A stretch of DNA of 64,000 nt, from positions 731,693 through 795,692 of the forward strand of contig VZSF01002066.1 of the NCBI GenBank assembly GCA_013398295.1, in the 5' to 3' direction. The stretch is from Chionis minor. Lineage: Eukaryota; Chordata; Aves; Charadriiformes; Chionididae. Shown here piece after piece: positions 54,826 through 64,000 of the stretch. Under the pieces are notes generated by a model. It searched no databases. It saw nothing but the letters and a program-made list of their open reading frames with translations, and was not told where the DNA came from. Each line of letters starts with the position of its first letter. The first letter of the stretch is position 1. A program made the position numbers and the translations under genes.

Positions 54826-55203
54826 CTGCAAAATAGAAAGGGAATGCTTAGTAAATTCAGGTCACTTCATATTTCTTTGTCAGAATATATTTTTGAATGT
54901 CATCCTCATCTTCATGGAGTTACAGCAAGGAAGAATGACTGGAATGACAAGGCAACATATGGAAAAATTTTGGGACTCCTAAGAAAATACCGTGAGAAGC
55001 ATTATTATGAAGAACATCACAAGGAAAGTGGTGTGTTGCCTAAAAAAGGATGCAAGGCTCAGGATGGGTAGGACTCCAGCAGTGCCACTGAGGGCCTCCA
55101 AACCAGCTATGCAACTCCATAATTTACCTTAGTGCCTATATCAAGCTGTAGTTGAAGAGGAACACAGGTGACAAAAAATTCACTGCAAAACAGAAACATG
55201 ACA

Positions 55204-56118
55204 GTATAGAATCACAGAATGGCTAGAGTTGGAAGTGACCTTAGAGATCATCTAGTTCCAAGACCCCTGCCATAGGAAGGGACACCTCCCACTAGGCCAG
55301 CCCCATCCAACCCAGACTAGAATACTTCCAGGGATGGAGCAGACACAGCTTCTCTGGGCAGCCTGTTCCAGTGCCTCACCAGCCTCATAGTGAAAAATGT
55401 CTTCCTAATGCCTAATCTAAATCTACCTTCTTTCAGTTTAAAGCCATTACCCCTCGTCTTATTGCTACAGTCCCTGATAAAAGAGTCCCTCCCCATCTTT
55501 CCTGTAGGCCCCTTTTAAGTACTGGAAGGGTCTCAAAGGTCTCCCTGGAGCCTTCTTCTCTCCAGGCTGAACAACCTCAGCTCTCTCAGCCTGTCCTCAC
55601 AGCAGAGATGCTCTAACCCTCTGATCATCTTTGTGGCCTCCTCTGGACCCACCCCAACATGTCCATGCCCCTCCGTGTTGGGGGCTCCAGAGCTGGATGC
55701 AGGACTGCAGGTGGGGTCTCACATGAGCAGAGCAGAGGGGCAAAGTCACCTCCCTCAACCTGCCGGCCACATTTCTTTTGATACAGCCCAGGATTTGGTT
55801 AGCTTTCTGGGCTGCAAGCATTCATTTCTGGCTCATGTTGAGCCAGAAATCAACCAACACCCCCAAGGTCCTTCTCAGGGCTGCTCTCAATCCATTCTCT
55901 GTCCAGCCTGGATTTGTTCTTGGGATCGCCCCAACCCACGTACAGGACCTTGCACTTGGCCTTGCTGAGCTTCATGAGGTTTGCATGGGCCCACCTCTCA
56001 AACCTGTTCAGGTCCCTCTGATGGCAGCCCTTCCCTCGGGTGTGTAGGCTGCACCACACAGCTTGGTGTCATCCACAAACTGTGAGGATGCACTTGATTC
56101 CACTGTTCGTGTTACCAA
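55204..56118 (-). mobile_element. CR1 LINE, older copy, 3' portion
   Basis: The plus strand begins tagaatcacagaatgg, the reverse complement of the CR1 3' end, so the element is on the minus strand with its 3' end at the left. Minus-strand frames give CR1 ORF2 C-terminal peptides, for example SQFVDDTKLCGA near 56080 (the RT YxDD-type box), RDLNRFERWAHANLMKLSKA and ANQILGCIKRNVAGRLREVT. They are in different frames, so the copy is frameshifted and dead. It is cut at about 56118 by the plus-strand CR1 and appears to resume at 58195. It lies in the last KYNU intron, sense to the gene. Confidence 0.93.
55824..55850. repeat. Hairpin inside the older CR1, 12-bp arms
   Basis: atttctggctca, loop tgt, then tgagccagaaat form perfect arms. 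The CR1 consensus has only a shorter palindrome (ggctcatgttgagc) here, so the longer stem is specific to this copy or subfamily. Confidence 0.85.
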
Positions 56119-56140
56119 CAGTGGAGTCCAGGAAGGCTAG

Positions 56141-56407
56141 AAATTCTTCAAGAAGGAAATCTTTAAGGTGCAGGAGCTGGCTGTCCCCATGTGCCATAAG
56201 ATGAGCTGGCGGGAAAGAAGACCGGCCTGGCTAAACCAAGATCTTTGGCTGGAACTCCGGAAGAAAAGGAAAGTTTATGGCCTATGGAAGAAGGGGCAGG
56301 CCACTCAGGAAGACTATAACAATTGTGTGAGGCTATGCAGGGAGAAGATTAGAAGAGCCAAAGCCCAACTAGAACATAATCTGTCTACTGGCATAAAAAG
56401 AGAATAA
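56141..56407 (+). pseudogene. CR1 ORF2 remnant, endonuclease-RT linker
   Basis: Residues such as RRPAWLNQDLWLELRKKRKV, GLWKKGQATQEDYNN and RLCREKIRRAKAQLEHNL match the conserved linker between the CR1 endonuclease and reverse transcriptase. A TAG at 56138-56140, probably from an ancestral TGG, closes the frame upstream, and TAA at 56405 ends it, after which the reading frame changes. Confidence 0.85.
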
Positions 56408-56465
56408 AAAATGTTTCTATAAATGCATTGACAGCAAAAGGACTAAGAAGAATCTCCATCCTTTA

Positions 56466-57038
56466 TTGGGTATGGGGGGGAACATAGTGACCAAGGATGA
56501 GGGAGAGGCTGAGGTAATTAATGCCTTCTTTACCTCAGTCTTTAATAGTAAGACCAGTTGTCCTCTAGTTACCCAGCCCCCTGAGCTGAACAACAAGGAT
56601 GGGAAGCAGAAGGACCCCCCCATAATCCAAGAGGAAATGGTTAGTGAGCTACTACAGCACTTAGACGCACACAAGTCTATGGGGCTGGATGGGATCCATC
56701 CAAAGGTTCTGAAGGAACTGTTGGAGGTGCTCACCAAGCCACTTTCCATCATTTATCAGCAGTCCCAGTTAACTGGGGAGGTCCCAGTTGACTGGAGGTT
56801 AACAACTGTGATACTATCAACTATAAGGGCTGGAAGGAGTATGCAGGGGACTTACAGGCCTGTCACTCTGACATCAGTGCCAGTGAAGGCTATGGAGCAG
56901 ATCACCTTGAGTGCCATCACATGGCACATACAAGACAACCAGGTGATCAGGCCTGGTCAGCATGGCTTTATAAAAGGCAGGTTCTGCTTGACTAGCCTGA
57001 TCTCCTTCTATGATGAGGTGACCCATCTAAGCAGATAA
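56466..57038 (+). pseudogene. CR1 ORF2 remnant, reverse transcriptase fingers and palm
   Basis: This is the longest intact piece of the RT, 190 codons. Landmarks in order are HLDAHKSMGLDGIHPKVLKE, GEVPVDWRLTTVI, TYRPVTLTSVPVKAMEQI, RPGQHGFIKGRFCLTSLISF and YDEVTHLSR. These are RT motifs 0 to 2 and the approach to the palm of the CR1 clade. A premature TAA at 57036 stops the frame just before motif A. Confidence 0.92.
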
Positions 57039-58008
57039 GGGAAAGGCTGTGGATGGTGGACCTGTACTTTAGTAAAGCCTTTGACATCGTTTCCCACAAC
57101 ATTCTCCTGGAGAAAGTGGCTGGTCATGGCCCGGATGGGTGTACAACTCTCTGGGTAAAAACTTCCTGGATGGCCAGGCCCAAAGAATTGTGGTGAATGG
57201 AGTTAAATCCAGCTAGCAGCCAGTCACAAGCGGTGTTCCCCACGGCTCAGTTCTCTTCCATGTATTTACCAATGACCTGGATGAGGGGATCGAGTGTACC
57301 CTAAGTAAGTTTGCAGAAGACACCAAGTTGGATGGGAATGTTGATCTGCTTGAGGGTAGGATGGCCCTACAGAGGGATCTGGACAGACTGGATAAATGGT
57401 CTGAGGCCAATGGCAGGAAGCTCAACAAAGCCAAGTGCTGGGTCCTGCCCTTGGGTCACACCAACCCCAGGCAGCGCTACAGGCTTGGGGAAGAGCAGCT
57501 GGAAAGTTGCCCGGCAGAAAAGGACCTGGGGGTGATGGCTGACAGCTGGCTGAATATGAGCCAGCCGTGTGCCCAAGTGGACAAGAAGGTCAACAGCATC
57601 CTGGCACGTATCAGGAATAGTGTGGCCAGCAGGACGAGGGCAGTGATTGTCCCCCTCTACTCAGCACTGGTGAGGCCTCACCTTGAATACTGGGTTCAGC
57701 TTTGGGCCCCTCACAACAATAAAGACATTGAGGTGCTGGAGCATGTCCAGGGAAGGGGAACAAAGCTGGTGAAGGATCTAGAGCACAAGTCTTCTGAGGA
57801 GCAGCTGAGGGAACTGGGGTTGTTCAGCCTGGAGAAGAGGAGGCTGAGGGGAGACTTTTTCGCTCTCTACAACTACCTGAGAGGAGGCTGTAGCCAGATG
57901 GGGGTCAATCTCTTCTCCCAAGTTACAAGCAATAAGACAAGAGAAAATGGCCTCAAATTGCATCAGGGGAGGTTTATATTGGATATTAGGAAAAATTTCT
58001 TCACATAA
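57039..58008 (+). pseudogene. CR1 ORF2 remnant, RT palm to C-terminus
   Basis: Motif A reads DLYFSKAFDIVSHNILLEK, where the family has an aspartate at the Y (codon tac at 57065-57067). After at least one frameshift, motif C reads KFAEDTKL, where the family has FADD (codon gaa at 57316-57318). The last 226 codons (57328-58008) are open and show the CR1 C-terminal landmarks [54 protein letters not shown] and [14 protein letters not shown]. The copy cannot encode an active polymerase. Confidence 0.9.
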
Positions 58009-58194
58009 ATAGTTATGAAACATTGGAACAGGCTGCCCGGGGAAGTGGTGGAATCACCCTTCCTGGAGGTATTTATAGGATGTATAGATGTAGTCCTGAG
58101 GGACATGGTTTGGTGGTAACTTGGCAGTGTTAGGTTAACAGTTAGACTCGATGGTCCAACTGGTCTCTTCCAACTACAATGATTCTATGAATCT

Positions 58195-58218
58195 ATGTTA
58201 AACAGCACCCGTCCCAGA
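58195..58218 (-). mobile_element. CR1 older copy, 5' continuation beyond the insertion
   Basis: Directly after the plus-strand CR1 tail, atgttaaacagcacccgtcc matches the CR1 sequence expected next to the segment that stops at 56118. In the CR1 consensus as I recall it the two pieces are separated by only about three bases. After about 58218 the similarity ends, probably the 5' truncation point of the older copy. Confidence 0.7.
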
Positions 58219-59372
58219 CTACAGGCACAAGTAATATCGCAAGGCTTGCAGTATTTTAGTTTCCCCCCCTCTGTGAATTTGAACATTTTACTGAATAGTA
58301 TAATCTCTCATATTTGAAGCATATTACTGCATCACAAAGACAAGCCAACAGTGTAAGGCCCTGTGCCCTCTTAAAAGCAGCAGTTCCTGGAATTCCTTGG
58401 CAGCACCAAAACAGCAGCGTATCTAGCCTAGAAGAGTTGCCCTTTGGGGACACAAGTCACCAGCAGATATAAAACTCATGTATCATTTATATGGCATTAC
58501 GTTATCAGCATCACCTCCCAGCACTTCCAAATCACCAAATGTATAGTCTTAAATTTAGCTTTTATTATTTTTGAGCAGTACTCATTGGTAACGGTGTCAT
58601 TACATGGCACCATTGTTCAGTGGCCTCTTTTTCTGAGTGCTAAAATGCATGTCTAAGGAAGTGACAGCTTTTTTATTCTTCCGCCTTGAGGCCTCACAAT
58701 GAACAAGGATCTGGCCATTTGTGGCTCAGGAAAGGGGCAAGTGGAGGTTCAGAGCTCCTTGTCATCATGGGGCTGTAGGTGTGCGAGTTGTGGCGTTGAG
58801 GATGGTGAGCACCCTTTGAGCTCTGCTGGCTGCCAGCACCCTGAGGTGGCACCGACCCCTTTGTGGTCTCTGGTCTCATGCCTGGACCCACTGCAGGGGA
58901 CCTGGACAAGCACACTGAGCAGGCGAGGCCTGTGCAGGCCGTACATTGCACTGGACAGCTCTGACATACTCATACTTGTATTTTCCAGTGATTTGGTTTT
59001 TTTCTTTTTTTTTTTTCCTGTATCTTTCCTGGTCAGACCATCAACTTCAGGTCCATACTTTGTCCCACCATAAAGCACCCATAAAGCATCTCTAACCTCA
59101 GTAGTGATTCCAGGGTGCTGCTTGCACAACCACTGGAAATAAATCAGTAGAGCAAGGACAATATACCGACTAAGAAGTAATTTATAAAATAATCCTACTC
59201 ATTTGATTATTTACACAAGTAATGACTGAAGATGCTATGTACGCACTTTTCATCATTCACAGTCTTTTTTGGCCTTATATGAGACTACATTTGCAAAAAA
59301 GCAAAATTACTACTATGTTATGGTATAAGTTCACAAAACACTGCATAAGAAGATGAAGTTTGGTTTACTTAC

Positions 59373-59603
59373 AGCTACTCCTCTCTTCTCCAGCTCTTTA
59401 AACACAGATTTGATTGGAAGGGAAAAAGACAGCGTGAGTTGGCATCCTCTTTCCTCAATCCGAGATGGCGTGATTATTTTTACGAAGGGCTTCCCTGGAT
59501 TTGTTTTATCCTCACTGTAGTAATGTTTTATCAGGTATTCCAAGTAACCAGTGAGTAGAATGGATTTCTTTCTCAATGCTCTCATTGTAGTTTGACCAAA
59601 AAC
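59373..59603 (-). CDS. KYNU: KYNU penultimate coding exon
   Basis: The exon is 231 nt, exactly 77 codons, bounded by acceptor cattatag and donor gct|gtaagt, phase 0 at both ends. The peptide starts [14 protein letters not shown] and includes [36 protein letters not shown] and [11 protein letters not shown]. This is the small C-terminal domain of kynureninase, matching human residues of about 348-424 without any gap in length. [10 protein letters not shown] is one of the most recognisable stretches of the family. The domain packs over the PLP site of the fold-type I aminotransferase fold. No stop or frameshift is visible, so this is an intact exon and not a retrocopy. Confidence 0.96.
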
Positions 59604-62600
59604 CTATAATGATTTTAAGTCATTAGAATGATAACATGTTGCTATTAGAAAACAAAAAGGAAGTAAAGAAGACTAAAAGGGTAGCAGATTTCTCTGTACA
59701 TTATCACTGGAATCAAGTAGTAATATCAGACAGACATTATACATAAACATGGCAAGATCAGGCTTTTGAAAACACAAGATAATGTTATTACTCTAGATAA
59801 CGAAAGACATTTTTGTCTACTGTTAAAAAGTTTTACATACATCCATATCTGAATAAATGAACCTGCACGCAAAACCAGTTTGCTACGAGAGCATTCATTT
59901 GCAAATCTGAAAAGGAGCCCTAAGTTCTCTACACATGCAACAGGGCTGCATGAAACTCAAAATCGCATGCAAGTTTTTCCTTGTATGTACCTCAAGTAAC
60001 AAAATCCAAGGGTCAAGACTGAAACATCATGACTGATTTAAAAATTCTTGTTTTTGAAAACGCCAAGTTTATACTAATGTATTGACTTTACTGCTTGAAG
60101 TCCTGTACGGGCTCTGTCTTTGCTAGTCTGCATGAGGAAAAAAAAAAAATATTCACTTGATTCTGGTTTCGTAGCTTTATCCTCTTTTACGGTTACAAGG
60201 ACTGGTGAGCTGCAGAAATTCAAAGCATCGTAAGATGTGCAAAAGTGATTGCTTTAAAATGGCAGTGCTATTTTGCTACACAAACAAGAATAAACAATGT
60301 GGCAGAAGAGTTTGGGAGCAGGAGAAGCTGAGACAGCTTCTGCTTCCACTCTGGAAAGGCTCAGTTACAGGGAATAATGGAAAATGTGACCCCGGAAACA
60401 ACTTACCCCTGCCTTCCTCAAACCCTCCCTTTTCTCCTTCCCTCCTTCAGGGAGCTTCAGGGAAAAATGACAAGACATAGACAGGCAAGTACCCAACAGT
60501 CACTTCAAATCAGATTCTAGCACATAAATGCAATATCACTGCTCATGGGCAATTATGCCTCACTGACTGCAGCTGCAAATTCAGAGGCAAGTTGGAAGAC
60601 CAGTATGAAAATCCTTGATTTTCACTCTCCAGAAATCACTGCTCCACACGGAAGGAGCAACACTTCTATGATTACTATATCGTAACCTAGAAGAGCGTAT
60701 AAAGAGGTAACTGAGAAATCCTACTCAAAATACAACAAAGTCCAGTTTCCAGAAGCACCTGGATATCACTCTTTTGCAGAATATCAAGTATTACTCTGTG
60801 ATACTATCACAGCCGCCAGACGCTGCACAAAACCAAAGCATCATCAAACATTGGAACAGGCTGCCAAGGGAGTGGTGGAATCGCCATCCCCAGAGGTATT
60901 TAAAAGCCGGGCAGACGTGGTGCTGAGGGACATGGGTTAGGGGTGGTTTTGGCAGTGTTAGGTTAACAGCTGGACTCGATCATCTTAAAGGTCTTTTCCA
61001 ACCAAGACGATTCTATGTTTTTTCTGCAGAACAAAATATGGCTGCTGGAAGACAGACTGCACGGACCCAGTGCCGTCACAGTAATGGGCAGGGACCAGAG
61101 CCACCAGCAGACACTACTGGTACAGGTCAACAAAAATCTAGAGGTTCCTCCCTCACTGCACGGGCAAGCAGAGCGTGCACACGACTATTCAGCGCATCGC
61201 CGGAGGTAAAATGGAGACCTGCCTCCTACACCTCTGGGCTTTGCAGTAGTATGAGGGATGGATCTCCTTCGGCTGCTTACAAAAATCTTTTTGCTCAGGC
61301 TTCGTGTAAGGAATATTTGGCCTCCTGGGTAAAATTTTTGAAAAAGATCTTTTAAATCTGGCTGTAGAGCGCTCCCCTTTTTTCCATAAAAGGGAGCAGC
61401 TACCGCCATAACAGTCACTTCAAGCATTATTGAGGAATAACATGCATTAACACTTGCAGTTTTCATTGTTTCCATTGGAAACACTGCCTTCTGCTTAATG
61501 TGTCCCAGTGAAGGTGGCATGCAATTTCGCTAGCCATCTCTTGCCAGACATGAAAACTATTTTGTTTCCCACTGTATTAGAGCAATTAGCACTGGGAAAT
61601 CCTGGCTGTGCCAAAAGGTAATGCAGGCACGGGAAGGGGAGGCGATGGAAACGGCTCAGCCCTCATTGTTCGAGGCTCCCTGCAGTGGGCTAAATGACAT
61701 CAACCCACACAAACTGGAGCACTGACAATCTGGGTCATAGCAGAATAGCTTTCAGCTTATCTCGAAGGTCACATAAAGTTTAAAAAAATATATTGGATGT
61801 TTAAGGACTAACAAAATAAATTGCCAGGCAGAACAAGAAGCATTGCTGTGCCCTTTGCAGTCCTTCAGCATTGCACGGAAGCTGGAGAGAGCACAACTGG
61901 CAATTTTCTGACTTTGTTTGCTTAAGATACTGTTTTTTCAGCAAATAAAGAGGGACATGCACTGTATGGACACCGCTCTTTGTTCCAGCATCAGCTTTGC
62001 CATGTTACTAGCATTAATAGAATGCTAGCAGAAATAAATTTCTCCCATTTATGCTGATGGCAACATCTTGCTAACAAAGGCTGGCTTGAAAAACAGCTTA
62101 GGAAAAATTTTAATATAGTAGCATATGGTAGGGAAATCTATGTAAAATCATGCTTTTTAGCCCTAAAGACCTGGAGTCCTGCATTTCAGGGTTGAACCAT
62201 CCACAAGAGAAGTGCTGCTATGCTTGGGTATGAAACGCAACGCGATACAAGGTGGTAGAGGAGATCTGTGTGCCTTCAGACAGGGCAGAATTGTGCTCTT
62301 CAATGTGGACCAGCACTTTCTGCACATGGGCCACCCCTTACTAGCCAGGAAGGGATTAGCTTTGTATGGCAGGACTGCCCTTTCCACAGCCACAACCTCA
62401 GTGATTCGTGTAGAGATGGGTCAAGGTGGGGCCCAGCTCCTTTGGCCACCAACGAAATAATAAAGACACAAAACAAACCCCAATCTGGAGCTATACCACT
62501 CACTCATGAATTCCCCTCTTCGGAAGCATTCACTGGCAACTTCTGCCTTTTCTGTTTGTAGTGAAAGGGACTACAGGGGAGGACAGGTACCCAAAGGCTG

Positions 62601-63100
62601 CAGGACACCCAGTGGCCACATCCATTTTCTTTCATAAATGAGCTAAGTGTGTTTTGCCCAGGGAAATATAGGTAGAAGCAACTCTGGATGCAACTTTTTA
62701 GAGTTACACTCTTCTTTCCTCAGAAGATCTCTAATGGCATCCTTTGCATGAGTTGCACTGAGGCAAGCCCTGAATATCTCTTTGGGAAAAGCTGCCATTT
62801 GCACTGATCCCCCTAAAAGCTGGGACAAACAGAATACCAGTGGTCAGGCTTGGAGATGCAAACCTCATCTATACTGGGTCCAACAACAAACTTTGTGAGA
62901 GCAGGGAAGGGATGAGTATATTTATTAAAGACCTTGGTCTCTTAGGGTTGTGGGGTTATATTGTTTACTTTTCATCTCCCCCCAACTTCACTTTTTAACT
63001 ATTCTGTGAATTTTTTAAGGGACGCAGCAATAATATATGTAACATTCCTTTAATGTTTTTATACTCTTAAATTCAGGCTCAAAGTAAAGCAATTACTTAC
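59604..63100 (-). other. KYNU: KYNU intron upstream of the penultimate exon
   Basis: This 3.5-kb intron starts gtaagtaatt at the right and ends cattatag at the left. Its only identifiable content is a CR1 3' fragment (60846-61017). The stretch 61550-61620 vaguely resembles a MIR core, too weak to call. Open frames here (up to 111 codons) show no recognisable product. Confidence 0.88.
60846..61017 (+). mobile_element. CR1 LINE 3' UTR fragment
   Basis: The stretch starts aacattggaacaggctgcca and ends with the CR1 tail gacgattctatg, closely parallel to 58018-58190 of the nested copy. Only the last 170 bp are present, a strongly 5'-truncated insertion in a KYNU intron, antisense to the gene. Confidence 0.92.
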
Positions 63101-63186
63101 CTCTAAACTAGCTTGCAGAGCACAGACCAGTAAAATTGGAGGATTCGATAACCGAAACCCATTAATTCCTTCACTTAGTTGTAATT
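63101..63186 (-). CDS. KYNU: KYNU internal coding exon (third from the end)
   Basis: This 86-nt exon lies between acceptor ttttccag and donor gag|gtaagt. It starts with the last two bases of a split codon and then encodes 28 residues, [20 protein letters not shown] followed by CALQASLE, joining in phase 0 to [13 protein letters not shown] of the next exon. The FRLSNPPIL motif is the kynureninase active-site segment. Counting back from the last exon puts its Ser and Asn at human positions 332 and 333, and Asn333 is reported to set specificity for 3-hydroxykynurenine. The PLP-binding Lys (human Lys276) should be in an exon to the right, which I did not locate before the window ends. Confidence 0.92.
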
Positions 63187-64000
63187 CTGGAAAACGAATA
63201 ACTTATATTAGTGTTTTTGATTTCTTCCTTTTAATGGATTGGACCTTATCTTGAAGTCCATCCTTATGCAATAAAATATTTCACTAATGCGGCCTGGAGG
63301 AATTGGTCATTAAAAGGAAATAGTAGCCTGTTCACAGCTAATGCCGTTAACTTTGAGAGAAGTCCAGCTTTATCCAGCAGAAGACCTCATTAGCAACTTC
63401 ATGGGAACTAGAGAATCACAATTAAATTGTTAAAACCACCAAAATTAATTTGTTTAAAACCACCTTTACACTTGGAACTCTTTTCACACTGGCACAAACC
63501 AGAGAAATTCCAAGTCAGCAGAGGCACGCTCATGCAGAGCCGTGGTATATGAGCAGGGAATCATGTTCCTTAACTTTATTAAACTGACGAGACATGTGGG
63601 AGACTGCATATGCAGCTAAGTGTAGCTTCAGGCCACGTAGAGAAGTTGCATAGACTTTAGGCTGTGAAATTTCACAAAATCTATTTAATAAATCTATAAA
63701 GCCTTGCTGTAAGTTCTGTGTCACCATTTATATTTCATGCTCCAGCACCAGAGCAAGAGGATGCTGTGGAGGAAATGCTTTTCACGCACAGCAGACTGGC
63801 TAATTTTATAATCATTGTTGCCCAACTTCTCCCCTATAAACTGCCCATGGAAATGTATAAACAATATTTTCCTTCTTCTAACAGTATTTCAGAGCAATTT
63901 GTGTTTCCTGCTGGCTTTCCATAGTGCCACTCTCTTACATTTGTTTAAAAAACAAAGAGCTGAGGCTATTAGAGAGGTGTTCTCCAGCCAAAGTCACATC
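63187..64000 (-). other. KYNU: KYNU intron, partial
   Basis: From the acceptor of the 63101-63186 exon to the window edge I see no further kynureninase exon on either strand. The short open frames here do not resemble the family. Confidence 0.7.

Larger units (their letters stand above)
56119..58194 (+). mobile_element. CR1 LINE, younger 5'-truncated copy nested in the older one
   Basis: This is a plus-strand CR1 of about 2.1 kb with most of the reverse transcriptase, the ORF2 C-terminus, a 3' UTR (gaacaggctgcccggggaag) and the tail attctatgaatctatg. It lacks the endonuclease domain and the 5' part, the usual 5' truncation. The frame is broken several times. Both flanks read as parts of one minus-strand CR1, so it inserted into that element. 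I see no clear target-site duplication, which is normal for CR1. It is antisense to KYNU. Confidence 0.93.
54826..59372 (-). other. KYNU: Last KYNU intron
   Basis: The intron between the last two coding exons has consensus ends (gtaagt at the right, ttttgcag at the left). Most of its 4.5 kb is the nested CR1 pair. A GC-richer single-copy-looking stretch lies at about 58690-59130. Confidence 0.9.

Noticed and set aside
55204..58194. Twin-priming 5' inversion of a single CR1
   Set aside because: In twin priming only one half carries the 3' tail; here both pieces have their own CR1 3' end and overlap the same ORF2 region, so they are two insertions.
61545..61620. Possible MIR fragment
   Set aside because: A few shared words (aatcctggctgtgcca) without the core domain; too weak to list as a feature.
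1..64000. CRISPR arrays, tRNA or rRNA genes, bacterial or viral operons
   Set aside because: No spaced direct repeats, no cloverleaf sequence, and no dense gene array; the splice sites and CR1 elements show vertebrate DNA.

Overview
The window is vertebrate nuclear DNA, most likely from a bird. Retroposon remains are CR1-type LINEs with the avian ATTCTATGA-like 3' tail. The coding sequence is split into short exons with consensus GT/AG splice sites, and most of the rest is AT-rich intronic or intergenic DNA. I cannot name the species. There is no bacterial, plasmid or viral gene organisation, and almost all open frames of 60 to 176 codons look like chance.

Two genes can be supported, both on the minus strand. 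At the right end are the last three coding exons of KYNU (kynureninase): 63101-63186, 59373-59603 and 54673-54825. They join in frame to about 155 residues that align with the C-terminal third of the vertebrate enzyme. At 22459-22638 is the first coding exon of ARHGAP15, a Rac GTPase-activating protein, carrying the start codon and the first 55 residues. KYNU followed downstream on the same strand by ARHGAP15 matches the order in mammals, which supports both calls.

Layout: 1-22458 is the ARHGAP15 intron after its first coding exon, with old degraded repeats and probable conserved noncoding stretches. 22639 to about 54300 holds the upstream part of ARHGAP15 (5' UTR intron, promoter and first exon, none of which I can place) and the KYNU-ARHGAP15 intergenic space. 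From about 54330 to the right edge is the 3' part of KYNU. The last KYNU intron (54826-59372) contains two nested CR1 elements: a plus-strand copy (about 56119-58194) has inserted into an older minus-strand copy (55204-56118, resuming at about 58195-58218). The preceding intron has another short CR1 3' end (60846-61017), and one more lies at 24013-24152.

The two genes share no pathway visible here. KYNU acts in tryptophan catabolism and ARHGAP15 in Rac signalling of blood cells. I found no convincing new biological system. The most useful observations are the nested CR1 pair and its inverted-repeat potential, the loss of both reverse transcriptase metal-binding aspartates in the inner CR1, several perfect palindromes in noncoding DNA, and a CpG-enriched unclassified segment near 40080-40550.
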